Shown: positions 33,431 through 43,243 of the stretch, piece after piece
Layout: every line of letters begins with the position of its first letter
Numbering within the stretch: position 1 is the stretch's first letter
NCBI RefSeq assembly: GCF_029960785.1
Contig: NZ_JASBQE010000040.1
Span: 41,302-105,301 of the forward strand
Reading direction: 5' to 3'
Length of the DNA: 64,000 nt
DNA from: Polyangium sp. 15x6
GTDB taxonomy: Bacteria; Myxococcota_A; Polyangia; Polyangiales; Polyangiaceae
Notes under the pieces: model-generated
Databases searched by the model: none
What the model was told of the DNA's origin: nothing
The model's input: only the letters and a program-made list of their open reading frames with translations
Translations under genes and position numbers: made by a program

Positions 33431-36400
33431 GCAGCGAGGCGCAAAAGGACGAGAGAGCGGCGCTCGTGAAGCGCGCGCTTTGGACCATCCAGGAGCTGGA
33501 GTCGAAGCTCGCAGCGTCCGAACAGGAGAAAACGGAGCCGATCGCCGTGATCGGGATGGCCTGCCGCTTCCCCGGCGGCGCTGACGATCCGGAGCGGCTC
33601 TGGGAGCTCTTGCGCGACGGCGCTGACGGGATCACCAAGGTCCCTCCCGATCGCTGGGATGTCGACGCGTATTACGATCCGAGCCCCGGTGTGCCCGGAA
33701 AAACGTACGCGCGCTGGGGGGGCTTTCTGCGTGACGTGCGCGGCTTCGACGCCGCCTTCTTCGGACTCTCGCCGCGCGAGGCCGAGCAGATGGATCCCCA
33801 GCACCGGCTCCTGCTCGAGGTGGCCTGGGAGGCCCTCGAGCGCGCCGGCATCGCCCCCGACACGCTGGCAGGAAGCCAGACGGGCGTCTACCTCGGGCTC
33901 ATCGCGAGTGACTACGCGGTGCTCCAGCTCGAAGCACGAGACCCGAGCGCGCTCGGCCTGTATGCATTGACTGGCACCTCGCTGAATGCGGCCGCAGGCA
34001 GGATCTCCTATCTACTCGGTCTTCATGGCCCCAGCATGGCCATCGATACCGCATGCTCGTCCTCGCTCGTCGCCGTGCACCAGGCTTGCCAGGCCCTGCG
34101 CGCCGGTGATTGCTCCATGGCGCTGGTGGGTGGCGCGAGCGCCCTGCTCTCGCCACGCGGCGCCATTGCGCTTTCCCAGGCCAGCGCCCTCGCGCCGGAC
34201 GGCCGGTGCAAGGCGTTCGACGCCCGCGCCGATGGCTTCGTTCGATCCGAGGGCTGCGGCGTCCTTTTGCTCGCGCGCCTCTCCGAGGCCCGGGCCAAGG
34301 GACATCCGATTCTTGCGCAGATCGTCGGATCGGCCGTGAACCAGGACGGCCGCAGCAGCGGCCTCACGGTCCCGAGCAGCGCGGCGCAGGAGGACGTGAT
34401 CCGAAAGGCACTGGCCCGCGCGCGGCGGCAGCCCGTCGATATCGATTTCATCGAGACACACGGCACGGGGACGTCGCTGGGGGATCCCATCGAGGCGAGC
34501 GCGCTCGCTGCCGTGTTCGGAGGCCCGCGCCCGGCCGGTCGGCCCCTCGTGCTCGGCTCGGTGAAAACCAACCTCGGGCACACCGAGGCGGCCTCCGGCA
34601 TCGCGGGTATCATGAAGGTGATCCTGGCGCTGAGGAACGAGCAGATTCCGCCGCATCTCCACTTCACCGCGCCGAGCCCCCGCGTCGATTGGTCCGCGTT
34701 GCCCGCGCACATTCCCACCACGCGGATGCCGTGGCCCCGGAAGGAGGATCGGCGGAGGCTCGCCGGCGTGAGCTCCTTCGGGATCAGCGGCACCAACGCC
34801 CACGTGGTGCTCGAGGAGGCGCCGGCCGCAGCCGAGGCGGTCGCGCCGAAAGATTCCGAGGGGCGCGCGGAGCTCTTCGTGCTGTCGGCGCGCAGCCCGC
34901 AGGCCCTCGTCGCGCTTGCGAGCGCGTATGCGTCGAGCATGAGTGAGCAGGACGGGCTCGGCGCGCTCTGCGCGGCCGTGGCGCGGCGACGGGCGCAGCT
35001 CGAACATCGTCTATCGGTGGTGGCGAGCTCCCGGGGCGAGCTCGGCGAGAAGCTCGGCGCGTTTGTCAAAGGTGAACCGTGCGCTGGAATGGCGCACGGC
35101 CACGATGGCACGGGACGGCGGCGTCGCGTGGTGTTCGTGTTCCCGGGGCAGGGCTCGCAATGGCCGGGGATGGGGCGGCAATTGCTGCAGACCGAGCCGG
35201 TCTTCCGCGATGCGCTCCAGGCGTGCGAGCAGGCGATGCGGCCGTGGGTGGATTGGTCGCCCGTGACGCTGCTGAGCAAAGGCGATCCAAAGGTGCTCGA
35301 GCGCATCGAGGTGGTCCAGCCGCTGCTTTTCGCGCTGCAATGGGCCCTCGCCGCGCTCTGGCGCTCCTGGGGCGTCGAGCCCGACGCGCTTGTGGGCCAT
35401 AGCATGGGGGAAGTGGCAGCCGCGGCCGTGTCCGGCGCCCTGTCGCTGGAGGATGCAGCGCGGGTCATCTGCGTGCGCAGCCAGCTCATGTCGCTCGTGG
35501 TGGGGCAGGGGGCCATGGCGGTGGTGGAGCTGACGCGTGCGCAGGCCGAGCGGCTGCTTTCAGGACGCCGTGAACGGCTGGACATCGCGGCGTGCAATGC
35601 GCCGCGCTCGACGGTGCTCGCGGGTGACGCGGATGCGGTGCGAGAGCTCGTCGGGCAGCTCGACAAGGACGGGGTCTTTGCGCGGCTCATCCGCGTCGAT
35701 GTCGCCTCCCACAGCCCCCAGGTGGAGCCGCTTCTGGGCGAGCTGCGCGCAAAGCTCGCGGGGATCAGGCCGCGTGTCGGCGCGATTCCCCTGATGTCGA
35801 CGGTCGAGGTCGCGCCGCTGCGAGGCGACGAGCTGGATGAAGCCTACTGGGCGAAGAACCTGCGCGCGCCGGTGATGCTGCATCCGGCGCTGGAGCGGCT
35901 GTGGTCGGAGGGGCCGTGCACGTTCGTCGAGCTGAGCGCTCACCCGCTGCTGTTGCCTGCCATCGGGCAGACGCTGCAAGCGCCGGGGCAGCCGGAGCCG
36001 GTGGCGGTCGGCTCGTTGCGAAGAGAGGAAGACGAGCGCGGCGCGATGCTGGATGCGCTCGGAGCGCTCTTCGTGGCCGGGCACCGTCTGGAGACGGCGC
36101 GTCTCTACCCGGACCCCGTCCCGCACCTGCCACTGCCCACCTATCGTTGGCAACACGAGCCATTCTGGCTGGAGGCGGTGGCGCTGCCGGGGCGAAATGG
36201 GGCCACCCGAGAGGCGGAGGGCGGGGCGTCGCTGCTGGGAGTCCACCTGGCCTCGTCGGCGCAGCCCGGGACGCATTACTGGCAGAGCAAGCTCAGCCCG
36301 GCGTCGCAGCCGTACTTGAAGGATCACCGGGTGGAGGGCAGGCCGCTCTTGCCCGCGAGCGCATACCTCGCGATGGCCCTGGACGCGGGGCGCGCGCTGG

Positions 36401-37587
36401 GCGGGTCGACGGTGCGGGTCGAGCAAGTGGCCTTTCGCAACGCCTTGTTCCTGCGGGACGACGAGGCGCTCACGCTACAGACCGCCCTACACCGCGGCGC
36501 CCACCCGGATGTTTTTTCGTTCAAAATATCGAGCGCCGCCCCGGAGCGCGGTATCTCCGACATCGCCTGGACGCTGCAAGCGAGCGGCCAGCTCCACCTA
36601 TCCGCCGCGGACGCGCGCAATGCAGCCGAGCCCGCGGGCATCGAGGCCATACGGGCCCGGTGCTCGGAGCATGTTTCCCCCGCGGAGCACTACGAGGCAC
36701 TCGCGCGGCGCGGCTTCGAGCTCGGCGCGAGCTTCCAGGGCGTCGACGCAATCTGGCGCCGCGACGGAGAGGCACTCGGGCGCGTGCGCCTGCCGGAGCA
36801 GCTCGACGCGGAGGCGGCCCATCATGCCATTCATCCCGCGCTGCTCGACGCCTGCTTCCAGCTCCTCGGTGCGGCGGCGCCGTCCCTGGAGGAGGGCGCG
36901 ATCTATTTCCCCGCGCGCCTCGATCGCATCTCGCTCTTCGCCCGGCCGATCCCTCGCCGAGGGGCCTTTGCGCACGTCGTGCTGCGCAAGAGCGAAGACA
37001 CCGGCGCGAGCTCCCTCGTCGGGGACATCTTCCTCCTCGACGAGGCGGGCCTCTTGCTCGTCGAGGTCCGCGGGTTCTTCATCCAGCGCCTTTCGGGCGA
37101 TGCGTCGCTGGCCCTGCCAGGCCCCGGCGCCATCGATGAGGCGCTGCAAAGGCTCCTCCGGGGCGCCCGCTCCGGGCCGCAGCGTCGCGCGGCGCTGGAG
37201 GAGCACGTTCGGAGCCAGATCGGCGCGGTACTCAAGCTCTCGCCCTCGCGCATCGCTCGGGATGAGCCCGTCGCCGCGCTCGGGATCGACTCCGTGATGG
37301 CGCTCGAGGCCCGGCGCCGATTCGAGCGCTCCCTCGGCGTACCGCTCGCGGCGACGCTGATCTGGGCCTACCCGACCGTCGCCGAGCTCGCGGGCCATTT
37401 CGCGAGCAAGCTCTCGCTCTCCCTCGACGATGCGCCGGGGGAGACGCTCGTCAGCGCTGCGCGCGCGGCGGACGCCGATGCAAGGACGGCAGGCCCCGGC
37501 TCGGTGGGTGGGCTCCTCGCCTCGGTCGAGACCCTCTCCGACGACGAGGCCCTGGAGGCGCTGCTCGGAGCGAAAAGCAAGCAATGA
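33427..37587 (+). CDS. PKS module 3: KS-AT-DH-ACP, lacking a ketoreductase
   Basis: 1386 residues, 400-500 shorter than modules 2 and 4 because no KR is present. The docking helix ends in VKRALWTIQELESKLAAS. KS has Cys210; AT has Ser659 and VASH and is almost identical to the first module's AT. The DH keeps His967 (HRVEGRPLLP) and Asp1141. Its substrate loop reads LGASF where an active DH has YGPxF. Between DH and ACP there are only about 95 residues of linker. ACP uses Ser1289 (GIDSVM). Without a KR the DH has no substrate unless reduction occurs in trans, so a beta-keto group is the simplest prediction. It overlaps module 2 by four bases. Confidence 0.96.
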   Translation: MSSEAQKDERAALVKRALWTIQELESKLAASEQEKTEPIAVIGMACRFPGGADDPERLWELLRDGADGITKVPPDRWDVDAYYDPSPGVPGKTYARWGGFLRDVRGFDAAFFGLSPREAEQMDPQHRLLLEVAWEALERAGIAPDTLAGSQTGVYLGLIASDYAVLQLEARDPSALGLYALTGTSLNAAAGRISYLLGLHGPSMAIDTACSSSLVAVHQACQALRAGDCSMALVGGASALLSPRGAIALSQASALAPDGRCKAFDARADGFVRSEGCGVLLLARLSEARAKGHPILAQIVGSAVNQDGRSSGLTVPSSAAQEDVIRKALARARRQPVDIDFIETHGTGTSLGDPIEASALAAVFGGPRPAGRPLVLGSVKTNLGHTEAASGIAGIMKVILALRNEQIPPHLHFTAPSPRVDWSALPAHIPTTRMPWPRKEDRRRLAGVSSFGISGTNAHVVLEEAPAAAEAVAPKDSEGRAELFVLSARSPQALVALASAYASSMSEQDGLGALCAAVARRRAQLEHRLSVVASSRGELGEKLGAFVKGEPCAGMAHGHDGTGRRRRVVFVFPGQGSQWPGMGRQLLQTEPVFRDALQACEQAMRPWVDWSPVTLLSKGDPKVLERIEVVQPLLFALQWALAALWRSWGVEPDALVGHSMGEVAAAAVSGALSLEDAARVICVRSQLMSLVVGQGAMAVVELTRAQAERLLSGRRERLDIAACNAPRSTVLAGDADAVRELVGQLDKDGVFARLIRVDVASHSPQVEPLLGELRAKLAGIRPRVGAIPLMSTVEVAPLRGDELDEAYWAKNLRAPVMLHPALERLWSEGPCTFVELSAHPLLLPAIGQTLQAPGQPEPVAVGSLRREEDERGAMLDALGALFVAGHRLETARLYPDPVPHLPLPTYRWQHEPFWLEAVALPGRNGATREAEGGASLLGVHLASSAQPGTHYWQSKLSPASQPYLKDHRVEGRPLLPASAYLAMALDAGRALGGSTVRVEQVAFRNALFLRDDEALTLQTALHRGAHPDVFSFKISSAAPERGISDIAWTLQASGQLHLSAADARNAAEPAGIEAIRARCSEHVSPAEHYEALARRGFELGASFQGVDAIWRRDGEALGRVRLPEQLDAEAAHHAIHPALLDACFQLLGAAAPSLEEGAIYFPARLDRISLFARPIPRRGAFAHVVLRKSEDTGASSLVGDIFLLDEAGLLLVEVRGFFIQRLSGDASLALPGPGAIDEALQRLLRGARSGPQRRAALEEHVRSQIGAVLKLSPSRIARDEPVAALGIDSVMALEARRRFERSLGVPLAATLIWAYPTVAELAGHFASKLSLSLDDAPGETLVSAARAADADARTAGPGSVGGLLASVETLSDDEALEALLGAKSKQ
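34794..36525 (+). repeat. AT/DH block nearly identical to that of the first PKS gene (copy 2)
   Basis: Partner of 22429-24160. The tightest identity runs to about 35982 and ends in the linker after the AT; the DH copy is more diverged. Copy 2 sits ahead of a DH without KR, copy 1 ahead of a full reductive loop. Confidence 0.85.
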
Positions 37588-37635
37588 ATCACCAATCGCG
37601 CGGCGGTTGGTTCGGCCTCATCCGAGAGTGGTGAC

Positions 37636-40600
37636 ATGCACGCGGGACCCGTTCGAAAGACCAATCTATCTGCGCTCAAGCTCGCCTACCTGGCGCAGAA
37701 GCTCCACGCCGAAGGCGAGACCGCGGAGCTGCTCGGCGCCGAGCCCATCGCCATCATCGGCATGGCCTGCCGCTTCCCGGGCGGCGCGTCGAGCCTCGAA
37801 GCATTCTGGGAGCTCTTGCGCACCGGGCGCGACGCGATCTCCGAGATCCCCCCCACGCGCTGGGACGCCGACGCGCTCTTCGACCCCGACCCCGCGGCGG
37901 TCGGAAAAGTGGCCACGCGCTGGGGCGGCTTCGTCGAGCCGGTCGACGCGTTCGACGGCACCTTCTTCGGCATCAGCCCGCGCGAGGCGGCGCGCATGGA
38001 TCCGCAGCAGCGTTTGCTCCTCGAAGTCACGTGGGAAGCGCTGGAGCACGCCGGCCAGGCGCACGAGGGGTTGCGCGGCAGCGCGACCGGCATCTTCACC
38101 GGCATTTGCACGTGGGACTATTTCATCCTCCAGTCGTCCGAGCGGAGCGCCATCGATGCCTATACGAGCACGGGCTCCGCGTTGACGATGGCCGCCAACC
38201 GTATCTCGTACCTGCTCGATCTCCGCGGGCCCAGCATGGCGATTGACACGGCCTGCTCCTCGTCGCTCGTGGCCTTGCACCTCGCCTGCCAGAGCCTACG
38301 CCGACGCGAGATCGGCATGGCGCTCGTCGGCGGGGCCAACGCCATCCTGACGCCAGAGGTCTCGATGTCGCTGTCGAAATGGGGGGTGATGGCCCCGGAT
38401 GGGCGCTGCAAGCCCTTCGACGCTCGCGCCAATGGATTCGTGCGGGGCGAAGGCTGCGGGGTCGTGGTGCTGAAGCGCCTGAGCGACGCGCTTGCCGAGG
38501 GCGATCCCATCCTGGCCGTCGTGCGCGGCTCCGCGGTGAACCAGGACGGCCGCAGCGCGGGCCTGACGGCGCCGAACCCCCAGGCGCAGCGCGCGGTCAT
38601 CCAGCGGGCGCTCGAGGACGCGGGCGTGTCGCCGGCACGGATCGGCCTCGTCGAGGCCCACGGTACAGGTACCGAGCTCGGCGACCCGATCGAGCTCGAG
38701 GGGCTCGCCTCCACCTTCGGCTCCGCGCACCGCGGCCGCCAGACGTGCGCGCTCGGCGCCGTGAAGGCCAACGTCGGCCACCTCGAGGCCGCCTCGGGCA
38801 TCTGCGGCATCATCAAGGTCGTGCTCGCGATGCAGCACGAGGCCATCCCGCCGCTGGTCCACTTCAAGGCCCTGAACCCCAAGATCTCGCTGGAAGGGAC
38901 GCCCTTCTACATCCCCACCGAGGTCGTGCCCTGGCCCATGGGCGACGAGCCCCGCTGCGCCGGCGTCAGCGCCTTCGGCATGGGCGGCACGAACGCGCAC
39001 GTCGTCCTCGAGGAAGCCCCGCGGCTGCCCGCACACCGGGCCAGTGACACGCCTTCGGTCGGACCTCGGCTCCTGCCCCTGTCCGCCCGCAGCCCCGAGG
39101 CGCTCGAGGCCCTGGCACGCGCCTTCCGCGGCCTGCTCCTCCGCGAGCCGCAGGGGCTCGGGCCCGAGGTGCACGACCTGTGCTACACGGCCGCGGTCCG
39201 GCGCAGCCATCACGAGCACCGCCTCGCCGTGACCGGATCGACCCGCGAGGAGCTCGCCGCGCGCATCGACACCTTCCTGCAGGGAAAGAGCGGTCCGGGC
39301 ATGGTGTCGGGGCAGAAGCACGTCGCCGGCTTTCGCAAGGTCGCCTTCGTCTTCGCGCCGCACGGCTCGCAGTGGGCCGGCATGGGCCGGGATCTGCTCG
39401 CGCAGGTCCCCGCGTTCCGGGACGCGCTCCAGCGCTGCGACGAGGCCATCCGGGCCGAGGCGGGCTGGTCCGTGATCGCGCTGCTCACGGGCAAGGATAC
39501 GTCCTGGATGGATCGGATCGAGCTGTTACACCCGACGCTGTTCGCCCTGCAGGTGGCGCTCGCGGCGGTGTGGCGGTCGTGGGGCATCGAGCCGGATGCG
39601 GTGATCGGCCACAGCGTCGGCGAGGTCGCGGCTGCCCACGTCGCCGGGGCCCTCGACCTCGAGGACGCGGTCGCGGTCGTCTGTCGCAGGAGCGCGATCC
39701 TGCGGCGCGCCGTCGGCGACGGAGCCATGGCCATCGTGGAGCTGCCCATGGAGGCGGCCCTCGAGGCTGTCGCCGGCTACGAGCCACGCATCAGCATCGG
39801 CGCGAGCAACAGCCCTCGCTTCACGGTGCTCTCCGGCGATCGCGCGACGCTCGACGAGGTCCTGCGCACGCTCACGCAGCAAGGCATCTTCTGCGGCGCG
39901 GGCGTGGCCGACGTCGCCTCGCACACGCCTCGCATGGCGCCCTTCCGGCAGGAGCTCGGCGCCGCGCTCGCGAGCCTGTCGCCCCGGCCAGCCGCCGTGA
40001 CCATCTACTCGGCCTGCGACGGCTCCCTCGTCGAGGGGCGCGAGCTCGGCGCCGAGTATTGGCTCCGCCACCTCACCCAGCCGGTGCTGTTCTGGCCGGC
40101 GCTGGCGCAGATATTCGCTGCCGAACACGAGGTGTTCGTCGAGATCGGCCCGCACCCGCTGCTCGCCCCGTTCATCGAGGAGGCGCTCGCGCACACAGGG
40201 AAGAGCGGCGCCGTGCATCCGTCGCTTCGTCGTGACGAACCCGGGCAGGCCGTGCTGCTCGAGTCGTTCGGCGCGCTCCACGTCGCCGGGCACCCGGTAT
40301 CCTGGAAGCGCCTCTATCCCACCGGGCGGAACGTCCCCTTGCCGGCGCACCCCTGGCAGCGGACCTCCTCGTGGTTCGACGGCGCGCGCCCCGGCGAGCG
40401 ACGGGCGCGCCCGCGGCTCGCGGCGGCCGACGCCTCCGCGGGGGACCACCCGCTCCTCGGACGGCACGTCACCTCGCCGCTGCAGGGCGGAGCGCACCTG
40501 TGGCAGAGGGAGCTCGGCGTTGCGGAGATGCCCTGGCTGTCGGCGCACCGGGTCCGCGGGCTCATCGTCGTGCCGGGTACGGCCATGCTCGAGATGGCGC

Positions 40601-43227
40601 TCGAGGCCGCGACGGACGTGCTCGGCCCGGGGCCCTGCGCGCTCGAGGAGGTGAGCTTCGAGCGCGCCTTGCTGCTGCCGGAGGAGGGATCCCGCGTGGT
40701 GCAGCTCGTCGTTCTGCCCGCGCGCCCAGGCGCCGCGACCTTCGAGCTCCACAGCCTCCCGCTGTCCACCGAAGGCCCGGGCACGACCTGGACCCTGCAT
40801 GCCCGCGGGACCGTCGTCCGTGACACGGCCGAGGGCACGACGGCGCGCACTGCGCTCGACGAGATCGCTTCGCGTTGCCACGACACCGTCCCCGGCGCCG
40901 AGCACTACCGCGTGATGGCCGAGCGCGGCGTCGACTTCGGCCCGGCCTTCCAGGCCCTCGAGCACGTCTTGCGGCGCGACGGCGAGGCCCTCGGGCGCAT
41001 CCGCCTGCCGGTCCAGGCGGGGCGCGCCCCGTACCGGCTGCACCCCGTGATCCTCGACGCGTGCTTTCAGTCCCTCGCCCAGGCGCTCCCGCGTGGCGAC
41101 GAGCGCGCGCGCGAGCGACGCACCTTCCTGCCGGTGGGCGTCGGCCGCCTGCGCGTGCACGCTTCGCCGCGCGCCGAGGCGCTCTGGGCCCACGTGGTTC
41201 TGCGTGACGCGAGCGCGGCGGGCGCCGCGCTGCAGGCCGACGTGCGGCTGCTCGACGAGACCGGGACGCTCCTCGCCGAGGCCGAAGGCTTTCGCGCCCA
41301 GCAGCTCGACCCGACGGAGGACGCGCCGTCGGCGGACATGAACCACGCGACGCATGAGGTCGCCTGGCGTCCCTGGCCGCTCGCGTCCGCCCCGCGCCCG
41401 TCCCGCGCCGAGCCTGCAACGTGGCTCCTGCTCGCGGACGCCTCCGGGCTCGGCCGCCGCCTCGCCGCGCGGCTCGAGGCGGGGGGCGACGCCTGCATCG
41501 TCGTTCCCTCGGACCTCGACGAGGACACGCGCCGGCGTCGGGTCGAGGAGGCGCTCGCCGACGCCGCGCGCCCGATCCACCGCATCGTGCACCTCTGGGG
41601 CCTCGACGCCGAGCCACCCGAGCGCACCACGCTCGGCTCGCTCGGCGCGGCGCGCAAGCTCGGCTGCGAGGCCATCCTCGACCTCGTCCAGAGGCTCGTG
41701 CGCATCGACCGCCCGAGCCCACCGCGCCTGTGGATCGTGACCCGCGGGGCCCAGCCCGCCGGGGCTGCTCGGCACGCGATCGCCGTCGCGCAGGCCCCGC
41801 TCTGCGGCCTGGGCCTCACGATCGCGCACGAGCACCCCGAGCTGCGCTGCGCGCAGATCGACCTCGATCCTGCCTCCTCGCCCGCAGAGCTCGACGAGCT
41901 CGCGCGCACCCTCGTGGAGGACCCGGGCGAAGATCGGATTGCGCTCCGCGGCTCGCAGCGCCTCGTCGCGAGGCTCTTGCCGCGCGCCCTGCGCAGCCTC
42001 CCGAGCCCCGCGCGCCTTCGCCCGGACGCGAGCTACCTCGTCGTCGGCGGCCTCGGCGGCCTCGGCCTGAGCGTCGGGCGCTGGCTCGTCGAGGGGGGCG
42101 CGAGGAACCTCGTCCTCGTGGGTCGGCGCGCCCCGAGCGCCGCGGCGCGCGAGAGTATCGAGGCGATGTCGCGCGCCGGAGCCCGCGTCCACGTGGCGCA
42201 GGTCGACATCTCCGACCCGGGGCAGCTCACGGCCCTCGTCGCCGATGTCGCGCGCACGATGCCCCCCCTGCGCGGCGTCATCCACTCGGCCGTGGTGCTC
42301 GACGATGGTGTGCTCGTCGGACAGACGCCGGAGCGCTTCGCGCGGGTCATGGCGGCCAAGGTCGAGGGAAGCTGGAACCTGCACCAGGCGACCCTGGGCG
42401 CGCCCCTCGACCTCTTCGTGCTCTTCTCCTCGGCCGCGTCGATCCTCGGCTCGCCGGGGCAGGGGAGTTACGCGGCCGCCAACGCCTTCCAGGACGCGCT
42501 CGCGCACGACCGGCGTGCGCGGGGCCTGTGCGCCACGAGCATCAACTGGGGCCCCTGGTCCGAGGTCGGGCTCGCGGCCGCCCAGGAAAACCGCGGCGCG
42601 CGGCTCGAGGCGAGTGGCTTCCGGAGCCTGTCGCCCGCCGAGGGCCTCGCGCTGCTCGGCCGGATCCTCGACGAGGCCCCGGCGCAGATCGGCGCCTTCC
42701 CCTTCGACCTGGAGGGTTGGTGCACCTACTTCCCGCAGGTCGCCGCCTCGCCGCTCCTTGCCGAGCTCGTGCAGGAGCACCGCGGCGTCGGGGCGAACCC
42801 GCGCACGGGCCAGCTGCGCGCGGCGCTCGCGGAGGCGCCCGCGGAGGAACGCGCCTCCCTGCTCGAGGCGCAGCTTGCGGCCATCGTGGCGCAGGTGATG
42901 CGGCTGCCGGAGAGCCACGCGATCCCATGGGATCAGCCTCTCGGCACGCTCGGCTTCGACTCGCTGATGGCCGTGGAGCTGCGCAACCGCCTCGAGTCCT
43001 CCCTCGCGCTGCGCCTGCCGGCGGGGCTCGTCTGGAGCTACCCGACCCTCGTGGCCATGGCGAAGCACCTGCTCGAACGGATCGCGCTCTCGCCTGCGCC
43101 GGCTGCGCCTGCCGCGCCCCCGCCCGACGCGGCTGCCTCTACCCAAGACGAAGACCTGGCCAGGATCCTCGAACAGGCCGCCGAGCTTCCCGACCACGCG
43201 CTCCGCGCCCTCCTTGCGGGCCCCTGA
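37636..43227 (+). CDS. PKS module 4: KS-AT-DH-KR-ACP
   Basis: 1863 residues. N-terminal docking segment before EPIAIIGMACRFPGG. KS has Cys207. AT has Ser660 (GHSVGE) and VASH, but its N-terminal signature reads APHGSQW where PGQGSQW is typical; this affects a conserved loop near the oxyanion region. DH has His971 (HRVRGLIVVPG) and Asp1141. KR (about 1463-1680) has GGLGGLG and Tyr1612, with an LDD motif (VVLDDGVL) predicting B-type reduction (D-hydroxyl). ACP uses Ser1776 (GFDSLM). The likely product is an alpha,beta-unsaturated unit. It follows module 3 by 48 bp. Confidence 0.96.
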   Translation: MHAGPVRKTNLSALKLAYLAQKLHAEGETAELLGAEPIAIIGMACRFPGGASSLEAFWELLRTGRDAISEIPPTRWDADALFDPDPAAVGKVATRWGGFVEPVDAFDGTFFGISPREAARMDPQQRLLLEVTWEALEHAGQAHEGLRGSATGIFTGICTWDYFILQSSERSAIDAYTSTGSALTMAANRISYLLDLRGPSMAIDTACSSSLVALHLACQSLRRREIGMALVGGANAILTPEVSMSLSKWGVMAPDGRCKPFDARANGFVRGEGCGVVVLKRLSDALAEGDPILAVVRGSAVNQDGRSAGLTAPNPQAQRAVIQRALEDAGVSPARIGLVEAHGTGTELGDPIELEGLASTFGSAHRGRQTCALGAVKANVGHLEAASGICGIIKVVLAMQHEAIPPLVHFKALNPKISLEGTPFYIPTEVVPWPMGDEPRCAGVSAFGMGGTNAHVVLEEAPRLPAHRASDTPSVGPRLLPLSARSPEALEALARAFRGLLLREPQGLGPEVHDLCYTAAVRRSHHEHRLAVTGSTREELAARIDTFLQGKSGPGMVSGQKHVAGFRKVAFVFAPHGSQWAGMGRDLLAQVPAFRDALQRCDEAIRAEAGWSVIALLTGKDTSWMDRIELLHPTLFALQVALAAVWRSWGIEPDAVIGHSVGEVAAAHVAGALDLEDAVAVVCRRSAILRRAVGDGAMAIVELPMEAALEAVAGYEPRISIGASNSPRFTVLSGDRATLDEVLRTLTQQGIFCGAGVADVASHTPRMAPFRQELGAALASLSPRPAAVTIYSACDGSLVEGRELGAEYWLRHLTQPVLFWPALAQIFAAEHEVFVEIGPHPLLAPFIEEALAHTGKSGAVHPSLRRDEPGQAVLLESFGALHVAGHPVSWKRLYPTGRNVPLPAHPWQRTSSWFDGARPGERRARPRLAAADASAGDHPLLGRHVTSPLQGGAHLWQRELGVAEMPWLSAHRVRGLIVVPGTAMLEMALEAATDVLGPGPCALEEVSFERALLLPEEGSRVVQLVVLPARPGAATFELHSLPLSTEGPGTTWTLHARGTVVRDTAEGTTARTALDEIASRCHDTVPGAEHYRVMAERGVDFGPAFQALEHVLRRDGEALGRIRLPVQAGRAPYRLHPVILDACFQSLAQALPRGDERARERRTFLPVGVGRLRVHASPRAEALWAHVVLRDASAAGAALQADVRLLDETGTLLAEAEGFRAQQLDPTEDAPSADMNHATHEVAWRPWPLASAPRPSRAEPATWLLLADASGLGRRLAARLEAGGDACIVVPSDLDEDTRRRRVEEALADAARPIHRIVHLWGLDAEPPERTTLGSLGAARKLGCEAILDLVQRLVRIDRPSPPRLWIVTRGAQPAGAARHAIAVAQAPLCGLGLTIAHEHPELRCAQIDLDPASSPAELDELARTLVEDPGEDRIALRGSQRLVARLLPRALRSLPSPARLRPDASYLVVGGLGGLGLSVGRWLVEGGARNLVLVGRRAPSAAARESIEAMSRAGARVHVAQVDISDPGQLTALVADVARTMPPLRGVIHSAVVLDDGVLVGQTPERFARVMAAKVEGSWNLHQATLGAPLDLFVLFSSAASILGSPGQGSYAAANAFQDALAHDRRARGLCATSINWGPWSEVGLAAAQENRGARLEASGFRSLSPAEGLALLGRILDEAPAQIGAFPFDLEGWCTYFPQVAASPLLAELVQEHRGVGANPRTGQLRAALAEAPAEERASLLEAQLAAIVAQVMRLPESHAIPWDQPLGTLGFDSLMAVELRNRLESSLALRLPAGLVWSYPTLVAMAKHLLERIALSPAPAAPAAPPPDAAASTQDEDLARILEQAAELPDHALRALLAGP

Positions 43228-43243
43228 GACCCCTCGAATCACC

